DNA from: Polytrichum commune
Taxonomy: Eukaryota > Streptophyta > Polytrichopsida > Polytrichales > Polytrichaceae
Reading direction: 5' to 3'
DNA: 60,000 nucleotides
NCBI GenBank assembly: GCA_950295325.1
Contig: OX485809.1
Coordinates: 35,781,081 to 35,841,080 of the forward strand
Below are positions 26,125 to 36,695 of this stretch, one piece after another. The notes beneath the pieces were generated by a model. The model was not told the origin of the DNA and ran no database searches. It worked only from the letters and a program-made list of their open reading frames with translations. Numbering within the stretch: position 1 is the stretch's first letter; the number at the start of each line of letters is the position of its first letter. The position numbers were made by a program, and so were the translations under genes.

Positions 26125-26169
<45 letters not shown>

Positions 26170-26192
26170 AACGTCGCTATGAACGCTTGGCT

Positions 26193-26226
<34 letters not shown>

Positions 26227-27395
26227 AACACCTCTAGCTTCAAATTCCGAAAGACTAAAGGATCGATAGGCCATGCATTCACAGTTTGTATTCGTAATCA
26301 AAATCAAAATCAAGTGAGCTTTTACCCTTCTGTTCCACACGAGATTTCTATTCTCGTTGAGCTCATCTTAGGACACCTGCGTTATCTTTTAACAGATGTG
26401 CCGCCCCAGCCAAACCCACCTGAGAATGTCTTTAACCTGGATCGGCCAAACTCCCCACCTGACAATGAAAACCCTCGGCGCCCCAGCCAAACTCCCCACC
26501 TCAGAATGTCTTCCACCTGGATCGGCCAGAGAGAGGGAGAGCGAGAGGGAGAGGTAGAGAGAGGGAGAGAGGACACTGAAAACCCTCAGCCGGCACCGGC
26601 TGGGGTGCCTCGGCCAGAGAGAGGGAGAGAGCGAGAGAGAAAGAGAGAGAGGGAGAGCGAGAGGGAGAGGTAGAGAGAGGGAGAGAGGAAACTGAAAACC
26701 CTCGGTCGGCACCGGCTGGGGTGCCTAGGCCAGAGAGAGGAAGAGAGGGAGAGGGAGAGGGAGAGAGAGATAGAGAGAAAGAGGGAGAGAGACAATGTTT
26801 GGGGAGATTTTTAGGCATAACCGGTTGAGATCCTAGTGTTTGCAAGTCCAGCCGGTTATATGTTGACATCATCCGGTTAAATTGGGGTATATTCTATAAA
26901 TTCCTCTAAAATGATCGGTAATCTTGAACTTCAACCGGTTATTTCTCAAACTCAACCGGTTATTTGTAACTAACTGCCGGTTCTCCCTGATCATTGGAGA
27001 GAGATAGAGAGAAAGAGGTAGAGAGAGGGAGAGAGGGAGAGAGGGAGAGAGGGAGAGAGGCTGAGGGAGAGTTGGGAGGGTCTGTAAAGGGTCGGCCGGC
27101 ACCGGCTGGGGTGCCTCGGCCAACAGCTCCCTCAGCCACCGAACTGCACCTGCCACCGAACAAAGCTCCCTCAGCTGCCGGTTTAGGCTGAGGTTTAGGG
27201 TTTGGGTTTAGACTATACTATAAGCGATAATTTATCGCGGACGGGGAGGGCAGCCGGCACCGGCGGGGTATCTCAGTCACCTGGACGTGCGGGGGTATCT
27301 CTGTCGCCTGAAAATGAAAAACTAAATTTCGGTTCCTGCAACTACAAATTTTTTGCCACCAAGAGGGCAGCCGGCACCGGCGGGGTGTCTAGAGC
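26004..27395. repeat. Short palindrome family 5 (CAGCCGG-CA-CCGGCTG) among purine-rich tracts
   Basis: The motif CCGGCACCGGCTGGGGTGCC or a close variant occurs near 26,004, 26,589, 26,705 and 27,094; truncated forms lie near 27,252 and 27,368. Its best copy has 7-bp arms CAGCCGG and CCGGCTG around a 2-bp centre CA. The copies are separated by GAGAGAGGGAGAG tracts of up to about 90 bp. Several CCGGTT/AACCGGTT sites lie at 26,819-26,975. The region is low-complexity and non-coding. Confidence 0.85.
26024..26526 (-). pseudogene. 25S rRNA fragment 2, longer and overlapping fragment 1, with a scrambled tail
   Basis: The complement of 25S rRNA runs from CCACTGCGCATCAGTAGGG through TCACGACGGTCTAAACCCAA, the fragment-1 region again, and TAACAGATGTGCCGCCCCAG, to about 26,455. 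Pieces of the next rRNA segment (CCAAACTCCCCACCT, GGATCGGCC) are then repeated out of order to 26,526. The rRNA therefore sits here as two tandem partial copies. Decay is similar in both, for example AACACCTCTAGC where GACACCTCTAGC is usual. Confidence 0.92.
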
Positions 27396-27914
27396 GCCTC
27401 CGCGCTGAAAGTAAAAAACTGAAACCCTTGTTTGGTTGCTGCACCGACCCAAGAGGAAAAGCACTGCACCTCTGCGCTGCACCTTTGCGCTGCGACTCAA
27501 CGTGTGAAAGCGCGCGCTTGACCATCGCATTCCAATATTGAGAGGCAAGAGGTAGAGTTTCATTAGGGTTTCATCAGGTTTCAATGCTCACCTGCGATGT
27601 CGCCCTCGAGGTTGCGCACCTCCGTCGTCGACGACTCTCCAAGCTGTCTCGATGAACTACCTCTTTGATTGCCCGCGGTGACCTCCCTGGTGTCCATGGC
27701 TGTCGGCACAGGATTCATCTGCCACAGCTTGCGACCTTCTCAAAAGCTTGACCTTTGCTGTTCTAGGGTTTCCGCTTGCCTAACCCTCTCAATAGCACCT
27801 GCCCGCCCTTCTATCCTCCACAATGCCCGCCCTACTTGCCTCTTCAAAACCCTCCAACTCTTCCGTTCCGCTTGCCCCAACTCTTGTTCTAAAATTTTAA
27901 GTTTCGAGACTTAC

Positions 27915-28184
27915 CGAGTCCTCCTCTCTGTCGTCCCCGTCATCGCTCCTTGGGGCATCATGAGCTTCACTGTCGGAGCTTCCCCCTTCTTGCGTTTCTG
28001 GTATGCCTTCTAGTTGGTTTTCTTGTCCTTCATCATTGTAGCTGAGCACCTTCGCAATATCGGTAATGTCACACCTCTCCTCGCTTGAACGCCTCGTCCG
28101 CACCATTTTGTTGTGCTTCAAAGACTTTGCACTTGTAAATAGGAGACCACGCTTGCGTCTCTTTCTTGAACTCACTCCCAACAT
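27915..28184 (-). CDS. First exon of an unrecognised nuclear-type protein
   Basis: An ATG at 28,184 opens a frame with a basic start (SSRKRRKRG, VRTRRSSEER) and an acidic end (GDDREEDS), followed by a consensus GTAAGT donor at 27,914. The composition suits a nuclear protein. The next exon could not be fixed. The exon is divergent to the plus-strand gene starting at 28,850, an arrangement repeated at 52,649/52,969. It could belong upstream of copy B, but I have no direct proof. Confidence 0.45.
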
Positions 28185-28849
28185 TCTGATCTCGCTCACT
28201 ACAAATTACTTCAGATTGCTCTTATATGATTTAAAGTTCTACATTTTCGAGCCTTAGAAGACTCTTCTTAAACCCTAAACCCATTTATTACATTTCAAAA
28301 TATACATTTTGTACCTGGGAAGATTTTAACGACTACCGAAATCCATCCATTCTCTGAATTATTCCAGCGGCTTTTAACCATATATAGATGAACATGTGGA
28401 TCATCCATGCTGGACCTAGATACCATGCGTCTGACGTCTACCATTAAACTCGGCTGGCTGCGTTGTATTATAGAGCCTGCGCCGTCAAAGCCCACGTCTT
28501 ATTCCAATCAATTTCTAATTCCGAAGCCCACGTCTTATTCCACTCAATGTCTGACATGTCAAGTTGCTCATTTCAAGCTGCGGGCAATTAATGCATATCG
28601 TTGTTGAGAGTTTCATATTAATGCATATCCATTTTTTAAGTGCGATTCCTTACCACGTTTCACAGTAATTATAATTATTTAGGCTGATGTATACCACCAC
28701 ATGATTAGACAAAGTTTGGTAGCCTGGATTCAGGGTATCCCTAAACCGGTGTTTTGGCGCTTATAAATTTCAGAACTCTCGCTTCAGATCGTCTCTTGAA
28801 TTCCCTCTTTGATCCAATCTCTTCTTCTTCCTCTGTTGTTTACGGTTCA

Positions 28850-29250
28850 ATGGCCTTCATTCGTGTTGATTCGCATTCTGTGCCTGTTACGTTTCCTTTG
28901 GGTGCGAATGGTTATGCCATCGTTAGCTCAACTACGCTTAGTCTGAGGTTCCAATTTCGTGAAGATGCACTGTATGTCGAGGAGGAGGTTTTTGACAATG
29001 ACTCTGGAATCCTCTTGTACACAATTGGTTAGTTGCATAGTACAAACGATGCCGGTATGTTTTGGTCGCTTAAACCCGGAAAGTATCGAGCATACGGACT
29101 TCCTGATTCTGTTATGCCTGCTTCCACTAAAATACTCACTCCTCGACAGTCGTCCACTGTTAGCATTGATCCCTTCGTTCCTATACAAGTCAAAGTAGAA
29201 CCTGATCATCATACCATCCATAACCTCAGTGACGATTCCGATAGTGAGGA
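28850..29250 (+). pseudogene. N-terminal part of a SIM-containing gene related to the 52,969 transposase gene, cut off at the LTR element
   Basis: The ATG at 28,850 begins MAFIRVDSHSVPVTFPLGAN, which aligns with MAELRSHGIRVPIIFPIGAQ of the gene at 52,969. LKPGKYRAYGLPDS matches LGAGKYRVCGWPDS, and VKVEPDHHTIHNLSDDSDSED matches VKTEP..VIDLSDSSSED. There is an in-frame TAG at 29,030. The homology stops within a codon at the LTR boundary 29,250/29,251. The acidic tail resembles a SUMO-interacting motif preceded by a sumoylation-type VKVEP site. This is a broken paralog; any continuation lies beyond the retrotransposon (see 39,565-40,319). Confidence 0.75.
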
Positions 29251-32119
29251 TGTGGTACTTTTGGGCCACCCCCTTTCGAGGGAGCCTAAAAGTATCACAC
29301 AAGCCCTTCGGTGAAGGTGGCCTGCATTTGCAGGCGCCCAAGCCGAACCCGGATGATAGGTGTATAACGTGAGTAGTTAGATTTTTAAGGGAGATTAAAT
29401 ATGCGTCGTAGTACCTCCGGAGGTTAGGCCTTAGTTTTTTACTAGTGTGGCTTTAAATTCCACTAACCAATTTCATATCTAGTTCTAACCTTAACCTACA
29501 ACCTATTCTACGCGCAGACGCACCAGCCTTGAAACCAAGGCAATCCTAATTTGTGAATTGGGATGGTTCTGATACACCCAACCGGGTGTGACTCATACCA
29601 CCCTAACTCAACGAACGGAATAACGACAATTTGATGGACCATTCAATTCTTCCTATTTCTTTATTTAGTTCTATTTAGTTTTCTAAGCTGGGGAACTTGG
29701 CCTAAGTCCCACCCTTCACACAAATTCCTTCTTAATTACTTACTTTTGTTTGCACGTCCTAACTTACTACATTAACATATTAGGCATCACCCCTTACCTC
29801 GGGTCTCTTGCCAACAAGGATTTACGATTTATTTTGTATGTTTTGATTGTTAAATGTGTTTACACTGGATAGACCACGAAATGCAACTCAATGGGACCAG
29901 GGTGACGGGCGACCTGTAGGTTCAACCTGTTGCGCAATCTTCATAAATTGGGGCCATTACTCCCAATCTATGGGGCCAACAACATAATAGTGGATTCGCG
30001 GGTCATTAACCCCACCTTTCCACCAACAACATTCAGAGTGGTCGTGTCGGTGATTAATCCGACTTACCACACACGAAACTTGCTAATAAATGAAGCTACT
30101 ACCACAAAACATACCAAGGGCCCCAAAAACAATGGAATTGGGTACTCCCTTGGCGGTCAAGTGGTCAAGCCACTTGACCTTACGAGATAGGTGAGTGGGT
30201 TTAGAGATGCGTACCTTAGCCGTGCTCCCTCCAATCCTAAATGGAAGGCTTAAGGTTAGTTAATTTACCTCAATTTTCCTCGGTTGATTTGGGCTTGATG
30301 TAGGCCGAGCCGCTACCTCCTTCCTTGCTCCACTTTCCGAGCGTCGACCTTGCCTCCTTCTTTGTAACTAGTTTGGTAGTAAGCGTACCTTAGTTAACAA
30401 TTAAAATATAAAGTGTTATTTTGCCCTGTAATTTAATCCTAAGCATAATATTTATACTTAGTGCACCAAATTATCTTTCCAATGATCTAAAAATCACTCT
30501 AATCGGATAAGAAATGCAAAAGTTATGAGGGTTGGAAGTGTGAGGTCGATTCAACCGACCCTTCCAACCCACCTATCTATCTTCTAACTTCAAAAATTCA
30601 TAGCACATTCCTTACTACTTGGATCTAGGCTTTCCTTATACCATTGGAAAGCTATGAACAAGCTCTAACTAGAAAAATTATGACATCAGCAGGTTAAGCT
30701 AATAGAAATTCAGCGGACTCCTTGTAACACAGCAGTCAATCAAGAAGGCTTAAACTATGTATCTCGCCTTCAACAATTCATATCTAATTCAAATCTTAGT
30801 CAAATCAAACGTTCTATATGACCCTGGAGAGATATTAAAAAGATATATTTGATAAAAATATGTGATTAGAAAGGTAAGCCGAAGTGAACCCAGCAGGTCC
30901 TCTGTAATGCAGCAGTCAACCAAAAGTTCTCAAACTATGTGTCCCATCTTGCACAATTCATATCTAATTCAAATCATGCTCAAATCAAATGTTCTAAGCC
31001 ATTTTGGAAAGCTACACAAAAGTTCTACTTGGGAAAAATATAATTTCTTGGAATTAAAATTCCTATTGGGCTCGCAGGTCTGATCCAGCAGCCGCTACCC
31101 ACAAGACCACCCAGTTTTTCTACTCCATCTTTGAAAATCCATAACTAATTGTCATCTCAACCAAATCACAAATGGGAAACGGCTATGGATAGCTATATGA
31201 AATCTCTCTAAGAGAAAAATGATAAGTATCTTGTTCTAGCTTTTGAACTAAGCCTTCAGGGCATTGGCAGATTAGGTCTATAATGCCTCTACTCAAAATT
31301 CTACCATCCAACCTACCTCTACAAAAGAAGGAATAATTTTGTTGGTGTGTTAATAAACACACAACCTAACTAGGAGAGAGAGAGTAGAGGAGGTTCTCAA
31401 GCCTTTCTTTTAGACCATTGAGAATACATGCTAAAGGATTTTTTCCTAACTACATTGAAGCAGGGCTTCGCCCAAAAACTAGAGAAAGAGAGAGAGCTAC
31501 AAGGTGGAAGGAGGGGTTTTTAAACCCTCTCACAAAAGGGTTGGACCCCTCCTCCACCGGATCCATTTTTTCAAACCCTTTCCCGAAATTTTGGCTCGGG
31601 GGTTTTCCCGGTTGAGGTTGCCACCCTCTCGCCGAGGTGGCTCCGACAAAACACCTTTAGAAATCTTTCTAATTTTTCCGCCATCGAGTTGGCAAGGGGG
31701 CAAGTGGGCAAGTATCCCCCTTGCTCTCTTTCTTTTTTTGTCTTCAAAATTCTTCACGCCGATTTTATCTTCTTACCTAAACCACCTCTAATAGTCTTGT
31801 GTGCCTCACACTAACTAATAAACTAACACTTGCTTAGCTAGCATCTACTAACATTTGCTTAATAACTAGCATCTACTAATATTTGCTTAATAACTAGCAT
31901 CTACTAATATTTGCTTAGCTAGTTGTTTTTACTAGCTAGCACATTTTTTCTACTTTGCTATCTTCTAGCACTACTTAGTTTCATTTTGACCTTCTTTCTT
32001 CTAGGCTAAATGCTAAATGAACTAATTTTTCCTAAATTCCCTATCAATTCTAACTTTTAATGCTAACATTCTAACTAAAAGTGATCCCGCAGAGTGGTGG
32101 ACCACTCAAAGTGTTCACA
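29251..32119 (-). repeat. LTR, left (3' LTR in element orientation)
   Basis: This LTR is 2,869 bp, a constant offset of 7,445 bp from the right LTR. I found only two differences in the stretches compared (T at 31,995 versus C at 39,440; T at 32,112 versus G at 39,557). Short open frames inside both LTRs are identical. It holds an imperfect hairpin at about 30,531-30,572 (GGGTTGGAA..GGTCG and its complement). Confidence 0.95.
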
Positions 32120-32651
32120 TATGTCGGCCATCAGGGGAGCTGCTCGTTCGAGCGCTACGAACACCAGCTCTTGCTCGCACGCCAATCCTGGGTACACGGT
32201 CACCTGCATGCACACCACCACTTACACATATATTTTTGTTTTGTTTTTTTTATTTCTTATTATTAGTTGCACTTTTATCCGTTTAAAGATGTGAAGAGGA
32301 GAGAAAAAAAAGATAGTACTATACTAAAGCCAAAAAACACTTCAAAGCCGCCACACTCCCCCACCGGACTGGGTTTGTGTCTATCTAGGACACCCCCTCC
32401 GCCTTGCGGGAGCAACTTGGAGCTATAGAAGAAAAAACTTTCAACCCGCTTCCTTCCTCTTCGGAGAGAGTTCGGACTACAAGAGCAATTCCCAGGCGCT
32501 GAAGAAAGAAGGTCCCCCTACTGGTTTCCTTCAAACAATGACCACGGAGGGCCGACCTCTAACCTAGCACCTATTGCAGGAATTGGAAACCCTCCGCCTT
32601 TGCCTTGGGTCTAAAGGTATCACATCGTATTTAATTCGCTAGTTGCACCTG
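32120..32651. other. Non-coding internal region of the LTR element
   Basis: About 530 bp lie between the end of the polyprotein ORF and the 3' LTR. It includes T-rich and AG-rich tracts around 32,230-32,320. No gene is seen. Confidence 0.6.
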
Positions 32652-35600
32652 TCACACATTATACAACTTACACCGACCCCCGTTAGTTCGCGTAGGGAAA
32701 TATGTGCCATCAAGTGTAGCCAATTGAACCGAATTATTGTCATACACATTCGTGACCCAAAAGGGGCCCAACCATAAGGCGTCAAACTTACCTGGGAACT
32801 CCAGTTTCCTCGCATCTTGGAGCATCACCAACGTCCCGGGTTGCAAAGTTCTTACCTTGTGTCGGTTGTCGAAGACGGCCTTGCGCCTCCGTTGCATTGC
32901 CTCGAGATGTTGCACACTAGCTCGTCGTCGCTCGCTAAGACTCTCTAACATTAGCAACCTATCTGATAGTGACTCGGCTACCGTAAGTCGTGAATCAACT
33001 GCAATTCGCAAAGAGGGGATCTCCAACTCGATTGGGAGCACTGCTTCAATCCCGTATACAAGGGCAAACGGCATTTGGTTGGTTGGACCTTTATACCAAT
33101 CGTTTGGCACCGAAGGATATGACGCGAAATCATGGCCTACCTGAATTCCGGTGGAGGTGTTCCTGAAGTGTAATGATGGCATGATATCTTCCTCGAGTAA
33201 GAGATCCTCTAGCGTCATTGGTTGGGTGCCGTCTATCTCGAGGGCGTAGACTGATTCGATGGATAGATCATCTGCTAACAAAGTGAATCCCGGATAACCC
33301 AGCGATGTGTCCCAGGTGGCGGAAATAGTGTACACCTGGGTGTGGGTACTTGTTTCTTCGGGGTTGAGTTCCATCCACGCCGTAAACTCGCCCGTGTCCT
33401 CCCAGCCATAGAGGCCGGGACCCATGTCCTTCACTGGACCTAAATGGGTCTTAGTGCCCAATGTTTGGTTGGCTAAGTCTACCGAAACTATGTTGGGTTC
33501 TGGCTTCGATTTGGGTAGGTCAGATTCCGTGAATTCTGTCGAAGGCTTACGGAGTGCAATTCTTGTCGTTGTTCTGTTGTGAGGGGGCCCGAATGTTATT
33601 TGGGAGGTACCCGTAGACCACTCGGTTGTGGCATTTGCTCTCCGAAGCCAGTCTCTACCTAAAAGTATCGGATAACTTTTGGATGTTACAGGGAGCCTCA
33701 AAACTTGAAACGTGATCGTATAGACTTCTCCCCCGACTTTCATCAAGCAATCATTTACTTGTCCAAGGGGGGTGACTTGTCTTTGGTCCGCGACATTGAT
33801 AACAAAGGGTGAAGGGCCAGTGAGCTCGAGGCCAAGTTTTTCCAACGTTGAGAGTGGCATAATATTGATCCCACTACCCCCATCAACCAGGGTGTGCGGG
33901 ATTATTTTGTCCATAATCTCAACCTCCACCTCGATTGGTCCTTCGTCCCCTAAGGGGGTTCTTCGGACCTCAACTGCCATCGTTGGGATTTTAGCCTTCC
34001 TAACCTGGGTGGCTCCTTCCTTGAATTCCTTTCTTAAGGCGGGAGCTACTTGAATTAGTTGTGCCAAAGAAATGTTGGCTCGTAGGCTACAAAGGTCTGA
34101 CCAAAGGTCGTAGTCCTCGGCCGGGTTAAAGGCGCGACTAGGCCGGGGTTTCGGTGGGAAGTTAGCGGGCAGGCCATTGCCCCATGTGTCTCGTCTATCC
34201 ACAAATCGGAAGAGGTCTTCCTCTTCCTCCAGTAATGGTTCCTCTACCGGTTCGTCATCAGGGTTAGGCTCTAGGGAAGTTGTGGGAACCTTAGCCTTAA
34301 GGGCTGCGTTCTGCAAGAACTCTGGAAGTTCTGCGAATTTTGGTGACTTTTCAGACTCATTCGACTTCTCGGAACCTTCACCCATCACGGTTTGTGCCCT
34401 CTTCTGAGCCCTAGTGACCACTGCCACGTCTATTTTCTGCTTTAGTTTTTTAGGGGGAACCAGGATAGCCCGTAAAGAAGAATCGGCTAGCTCGTGAGAG
34501 ATGAAGTTGCTATGACTATCATTTGGGATAGGAAGGAATGGAGCTGAACAACTTGTGCTCGCCCTATTGTTATCAATGAACCTCGCGTCTTGGGTTTGTG
34601 CATGACCAAGGTTAAGGGGACCTTGGGATGTTGGAGGCCCATTCATGTTTTGCGCCCATTGTTGGTTAGTATCCTGTCCACTCCCCATAAGATGTTGAGG
34701 AGGGTTGTCGGTATACTGACCGTTAAGACCATAAGCCTGACCTTGGTTCATTTGGTACCCATAGAATGGGTTGCCTTCATTAGGGGAGTTATTGAAGGTA
34801 TTACCTTGTTGTGCAACTTGGGGTCCATTGTTGAACCTATTTGGTTGGTTCCGGCCCATCTGAGGGACATACTGTTGGCTTACCATTCCTACCAAGTTCG
34901 AGTCGGCTTGCCTACCACCGGCTGGGGGGTTTTGAGGGTACAAATTTTGTGGACCTTGATAGTTGTTCCCCCTATTACCTTGGTTTTGGTGGTTGGGTGG
35001 ACCGTAGTTTTGTTGGCCATTGCTTTGTGGGTTACCTTGGTGATAATTAACCGACATTCCTCCTTGGTTCTGTTGATTCCTATCATAGAAGAATGCCGGA
35101 AGTTGTTGATTCAGCTGAGAGTAATGGGAGGGTCGCTCCGCGAGAATCCTACGACAATTATCGACCGGGTGATTACCCCCACAATGGTTGCAGACCACCC
35201 CCGTCTCGATCCAACACTTACCTGGCCCCAAAATGTGAACCTTGCCGCAAGTGGGACAAACTCCTTTACCGTTGTTCCGGGCTTGAGTCTGGGAGTGGCC
35301 TTGTTGTGGACGGGGGGGTGGGGCTACTAGGTTACCTGTGAACCTAGGCTCCGTGCAAAATTGATTACTGTGGCCAGGTTTGTTGCAATTACGACACCAA
35401 ATGTTGGTGCCATAATTACCTGCCTCCGAGGCCGGCGGAACTGGTTGTGCTAAGGGCCTAGACGTGATTGCCATTGTTAGCTGCTCTGTGAGGGTCTTGA
35501 GCGACTGCATGACATCGCTCCTCAACTCGTCGTTGGCCTTCTTAACTCTAAGTTCTAGCTCCTCGATCGTAGTGTGGCTCGGAGGGCTAGGGAGTGCTAA

Positions 35601-36692
35601 GAGCTCAGGGGGTGGCCTCGTAGCCAAAGGAACCGGGGCCGCTCGGTGGACTGCGTATGCATCCGGTCGGGATGGCTCCAGCTGAGGAGGCTTACTCTGC
35701 TCGGGAGGAATGTAGGTTGTGGGTAGGAAGGCTGGCACAGGTGCAATAGTGCAATTCCACATCCGCTCATTTTGTTTGTCTACACCTTCGATCCTCCTAG
35801 CCTCGGCTTTAGCTTCTTCCAAATCCTGAGGGTTGGAGTTAAGAATTTCTCGGATTGTACCTTGTTTGTTGAACCCTTGTATGAAGTAGAATTTAATCGT
35901 GTCATTTGTGAGAAGGGTTCCTACATAACGAGTTACCACCGTCTCGAACCGTCGGATGTATGACGTAATACCCTCGGATGGGCCTTGCCGCATGTTCGTT
36001 AACACCACGAGTGCGCTTTGTTGGCCCATTTCCGGTCTAAATTGTCTAAGGAATGCCGTCTGCAATGCCCGCCAGTCCCTAAATGTCCCCTCATCGTGGG
36101 ATCGGTACCACTCATACGCTATACCCTCTAGCGTAGTAGAAAACCAAACGAGTTTGTACGTGTCTTCGGCTATCACGTTGGCCAACATTACCTCAATATA
36201 TCGTTCAATGTGGGTTGAAGGATCCTCATGAGGGAGGCCACCGAACTTCGGAAAATAACTCGGCATTGCCCTTGGCGCTAATGCTTGTGCCATTACAATG
36301 GGAGGCCCCCTAGGAGCCATCATTGCATCCAAAGCATTCGCCATGAGTTGGGGTCGTACCACCCTAACCGGACTTTGTGGGGTGGGGGATTTCTCCCTCT
36401 CGCGCTCGGACTCTAGACCTAGACCTTGATTTTTATTTTCCTTAGTCTTTTCGGGTTTTGGTGGTTCGTTCTTCGACCTCTTACCTGGTGTTGCCTCCGA
36501 TGCAGATGCAGTTGTTGTTGTTGGGATGTCGTACGATCGTCCCCTAGTACTAACCATAGCACATGTGGCCCATGACGTATGACTAACTTCTATTGGACTA
36601 AACTCTTCTTCTCTTAGTCTAAACGTATAAGTACTCAAAGAAATATCATTCGAGCATGGCAGGGGCATCCACCCTCCCGGCAGACGCACCAA
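32652..36692 (-). CDS. Gypsy gag-protease polyprotein fused in frame to the integrase C-terminus
   Basis: The open frame has 1,346 codons; the likely start is the ATG at 36,557 (residue 46, MVSTRGRS). The gag domain is at about residues 145-305 (FPKFGGLPHEDP..YEWYRSHDEGTFRDW). A zinc knuckle CRNCNKPGHSNQFC is at 433-446, and a second Cys/His cluster at 479-513. A Q/N/P-rich linker follows. The retropepsin-like protease is at about 926-1015, with active site LVDGGSGINIMP and ILLGRDWL. From about 1203 the sequence is the tail of a gypsy integrase (MPFALVYGIEAVLPIELEIPS; LWLGPFWVTNVYDN). Reverse transcriptase (YxDD), RNase H and the integrase HHCC/DDE core are absent. The frame is intact across the deletion, so the fused protein could still be made. 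Confidence 0.92.
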   Translation of the reverse strand: MVRLPGGWMPLPCSNDISLSTYTFRLREEEFSPIEVSHTSWATCAMVSTRGRSYDIPTTTTASASEATPGKRSKNEPPKPEKTKENKNQGLGLESEREREKSPTPQSPVRVVRPQLMANALDAMMAPRGPPIVMAQALAPRAMPSYFPKFGGLPHEDPSTHIERYIEVMLANVIAEDTYKLVWFSTTLEGIAYEWYRSHDEGTFRDWRALQTAFLRQFRPEMGQQSALVVLTNMRQGPSEGITSYIRRFETVVTRYVGTLLTNDTIKFYFIQGFNKQGTIREILNSNPQDLEEAKAEARRIEGVDKQNERMWNCTIAPVPAFLPTTYIPPEQSKPPQLEPSRPDAYAVHRAAPVPLATRPPPELLALPSPPSHTTIEELELRVKKANDELRSDVMQSLKTLTEQLTMAITSRPLAQPVPPASEAGNYGTNIWCRNCNKPGHSNQFCTEPRFTGNLVAPPPRPQQGHSQTQARNNGKGVCPTCGKVHILGPGKCWIETGVVCNHCGGNHPVDNCRRILAERPSHYSQLNQQLPAFFYDRNQQNQGGMSVNYHQGNPQSNGQQNYGPPNHQNQGNRGNNYQGPQNLYPQNPPAGGRQADSNLVGMVSQQYVPQMGRNQPNRFNNGPQVAQQGNTFNNSPNEGNPFYGYQMNQGQAYGLNGQYTDNPPQHLMGSGQDTNQQWAQNMNGPPTSQGPLNLGHAQTQDARFIDNNRASTSCSAPFLPIPNDSHSNFISHELADSSLRAILVPPKKLKQKIDVAVVTRAQKRAQTVMGEGSEKSNESEKSPKFAELPEFLQNAALKAKVPTTSLEPNPDDEPVEEPLLEEEEDLFRFVDRRDTWGNGLPANFPPKPRPSRAFNPAEDYDLWSDLCSLRANISLAQLIQVAPALRKEFKEGATQVRKAKIPTMAVEVRRTPLGDEGPIEVEVEIMDKIIPHTLVDGGSGINIMPLSTLEKLGLELTGPSPFVINVADQRQVTPLGQVNDCLMKVGGEVYTITFQVLRLPVTSKSYPILLGRDWLRRANATTEWSTGTSQITFGPPHNRTTTRIALRKPSTEFTESDLPKSKPEPNIVSVDLANQTLGTKTHLGPVKDMGPGLYGWEDTGEFTAWMELNPEETSTHTQVYTISATWDTSLGYPGFTLLADDLSIESVYALEIDGTQPMTLEDLLLEEDIMPSLHFRNTSTGIQVGHDFASYPSVPNDWYKGPTNQMPFALVYGIEAVLPIELEIPSLRIAVDSRLTVAESLSDRLLMLESLSERRRASVQHLEAMQRRRKAVFDNRHKVRTLQPGTLVMLQDARKLEFPGKFDALWLGPFWVTNVYDNNSVQLATLDGTYFPTRTNGGRCKLYNV
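36674..36692 (-). other. Putative tRNA primer-binding site
   Basis: Immediately inside the 5' LTR (right-hand copy) the minus strand reads TTGGTGCGTCTGCCGGG. TGG is complementary to a tRNA CCA end. The tRNA identity is not determined. Confidence 0.6.
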
Positions 36693-36695
36693 TTA

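Noticed and set aside
26382-27163. Serine/leucine-rich and arginine/glutamate-rich frames
   Set aside because: They are translations of GA/CT low-complexity tracts.
29930-31791. Short open frames shared by both LTRs
   Set aside because: They are identical only because the LTRs are identical; none resembles a known protein.
34590-35330. Plus-strand frame of 246 codons
   Set aside because: It is antisense to the Q/N/P-rich part of the retrotransposon polyprotein and has no match of its own.
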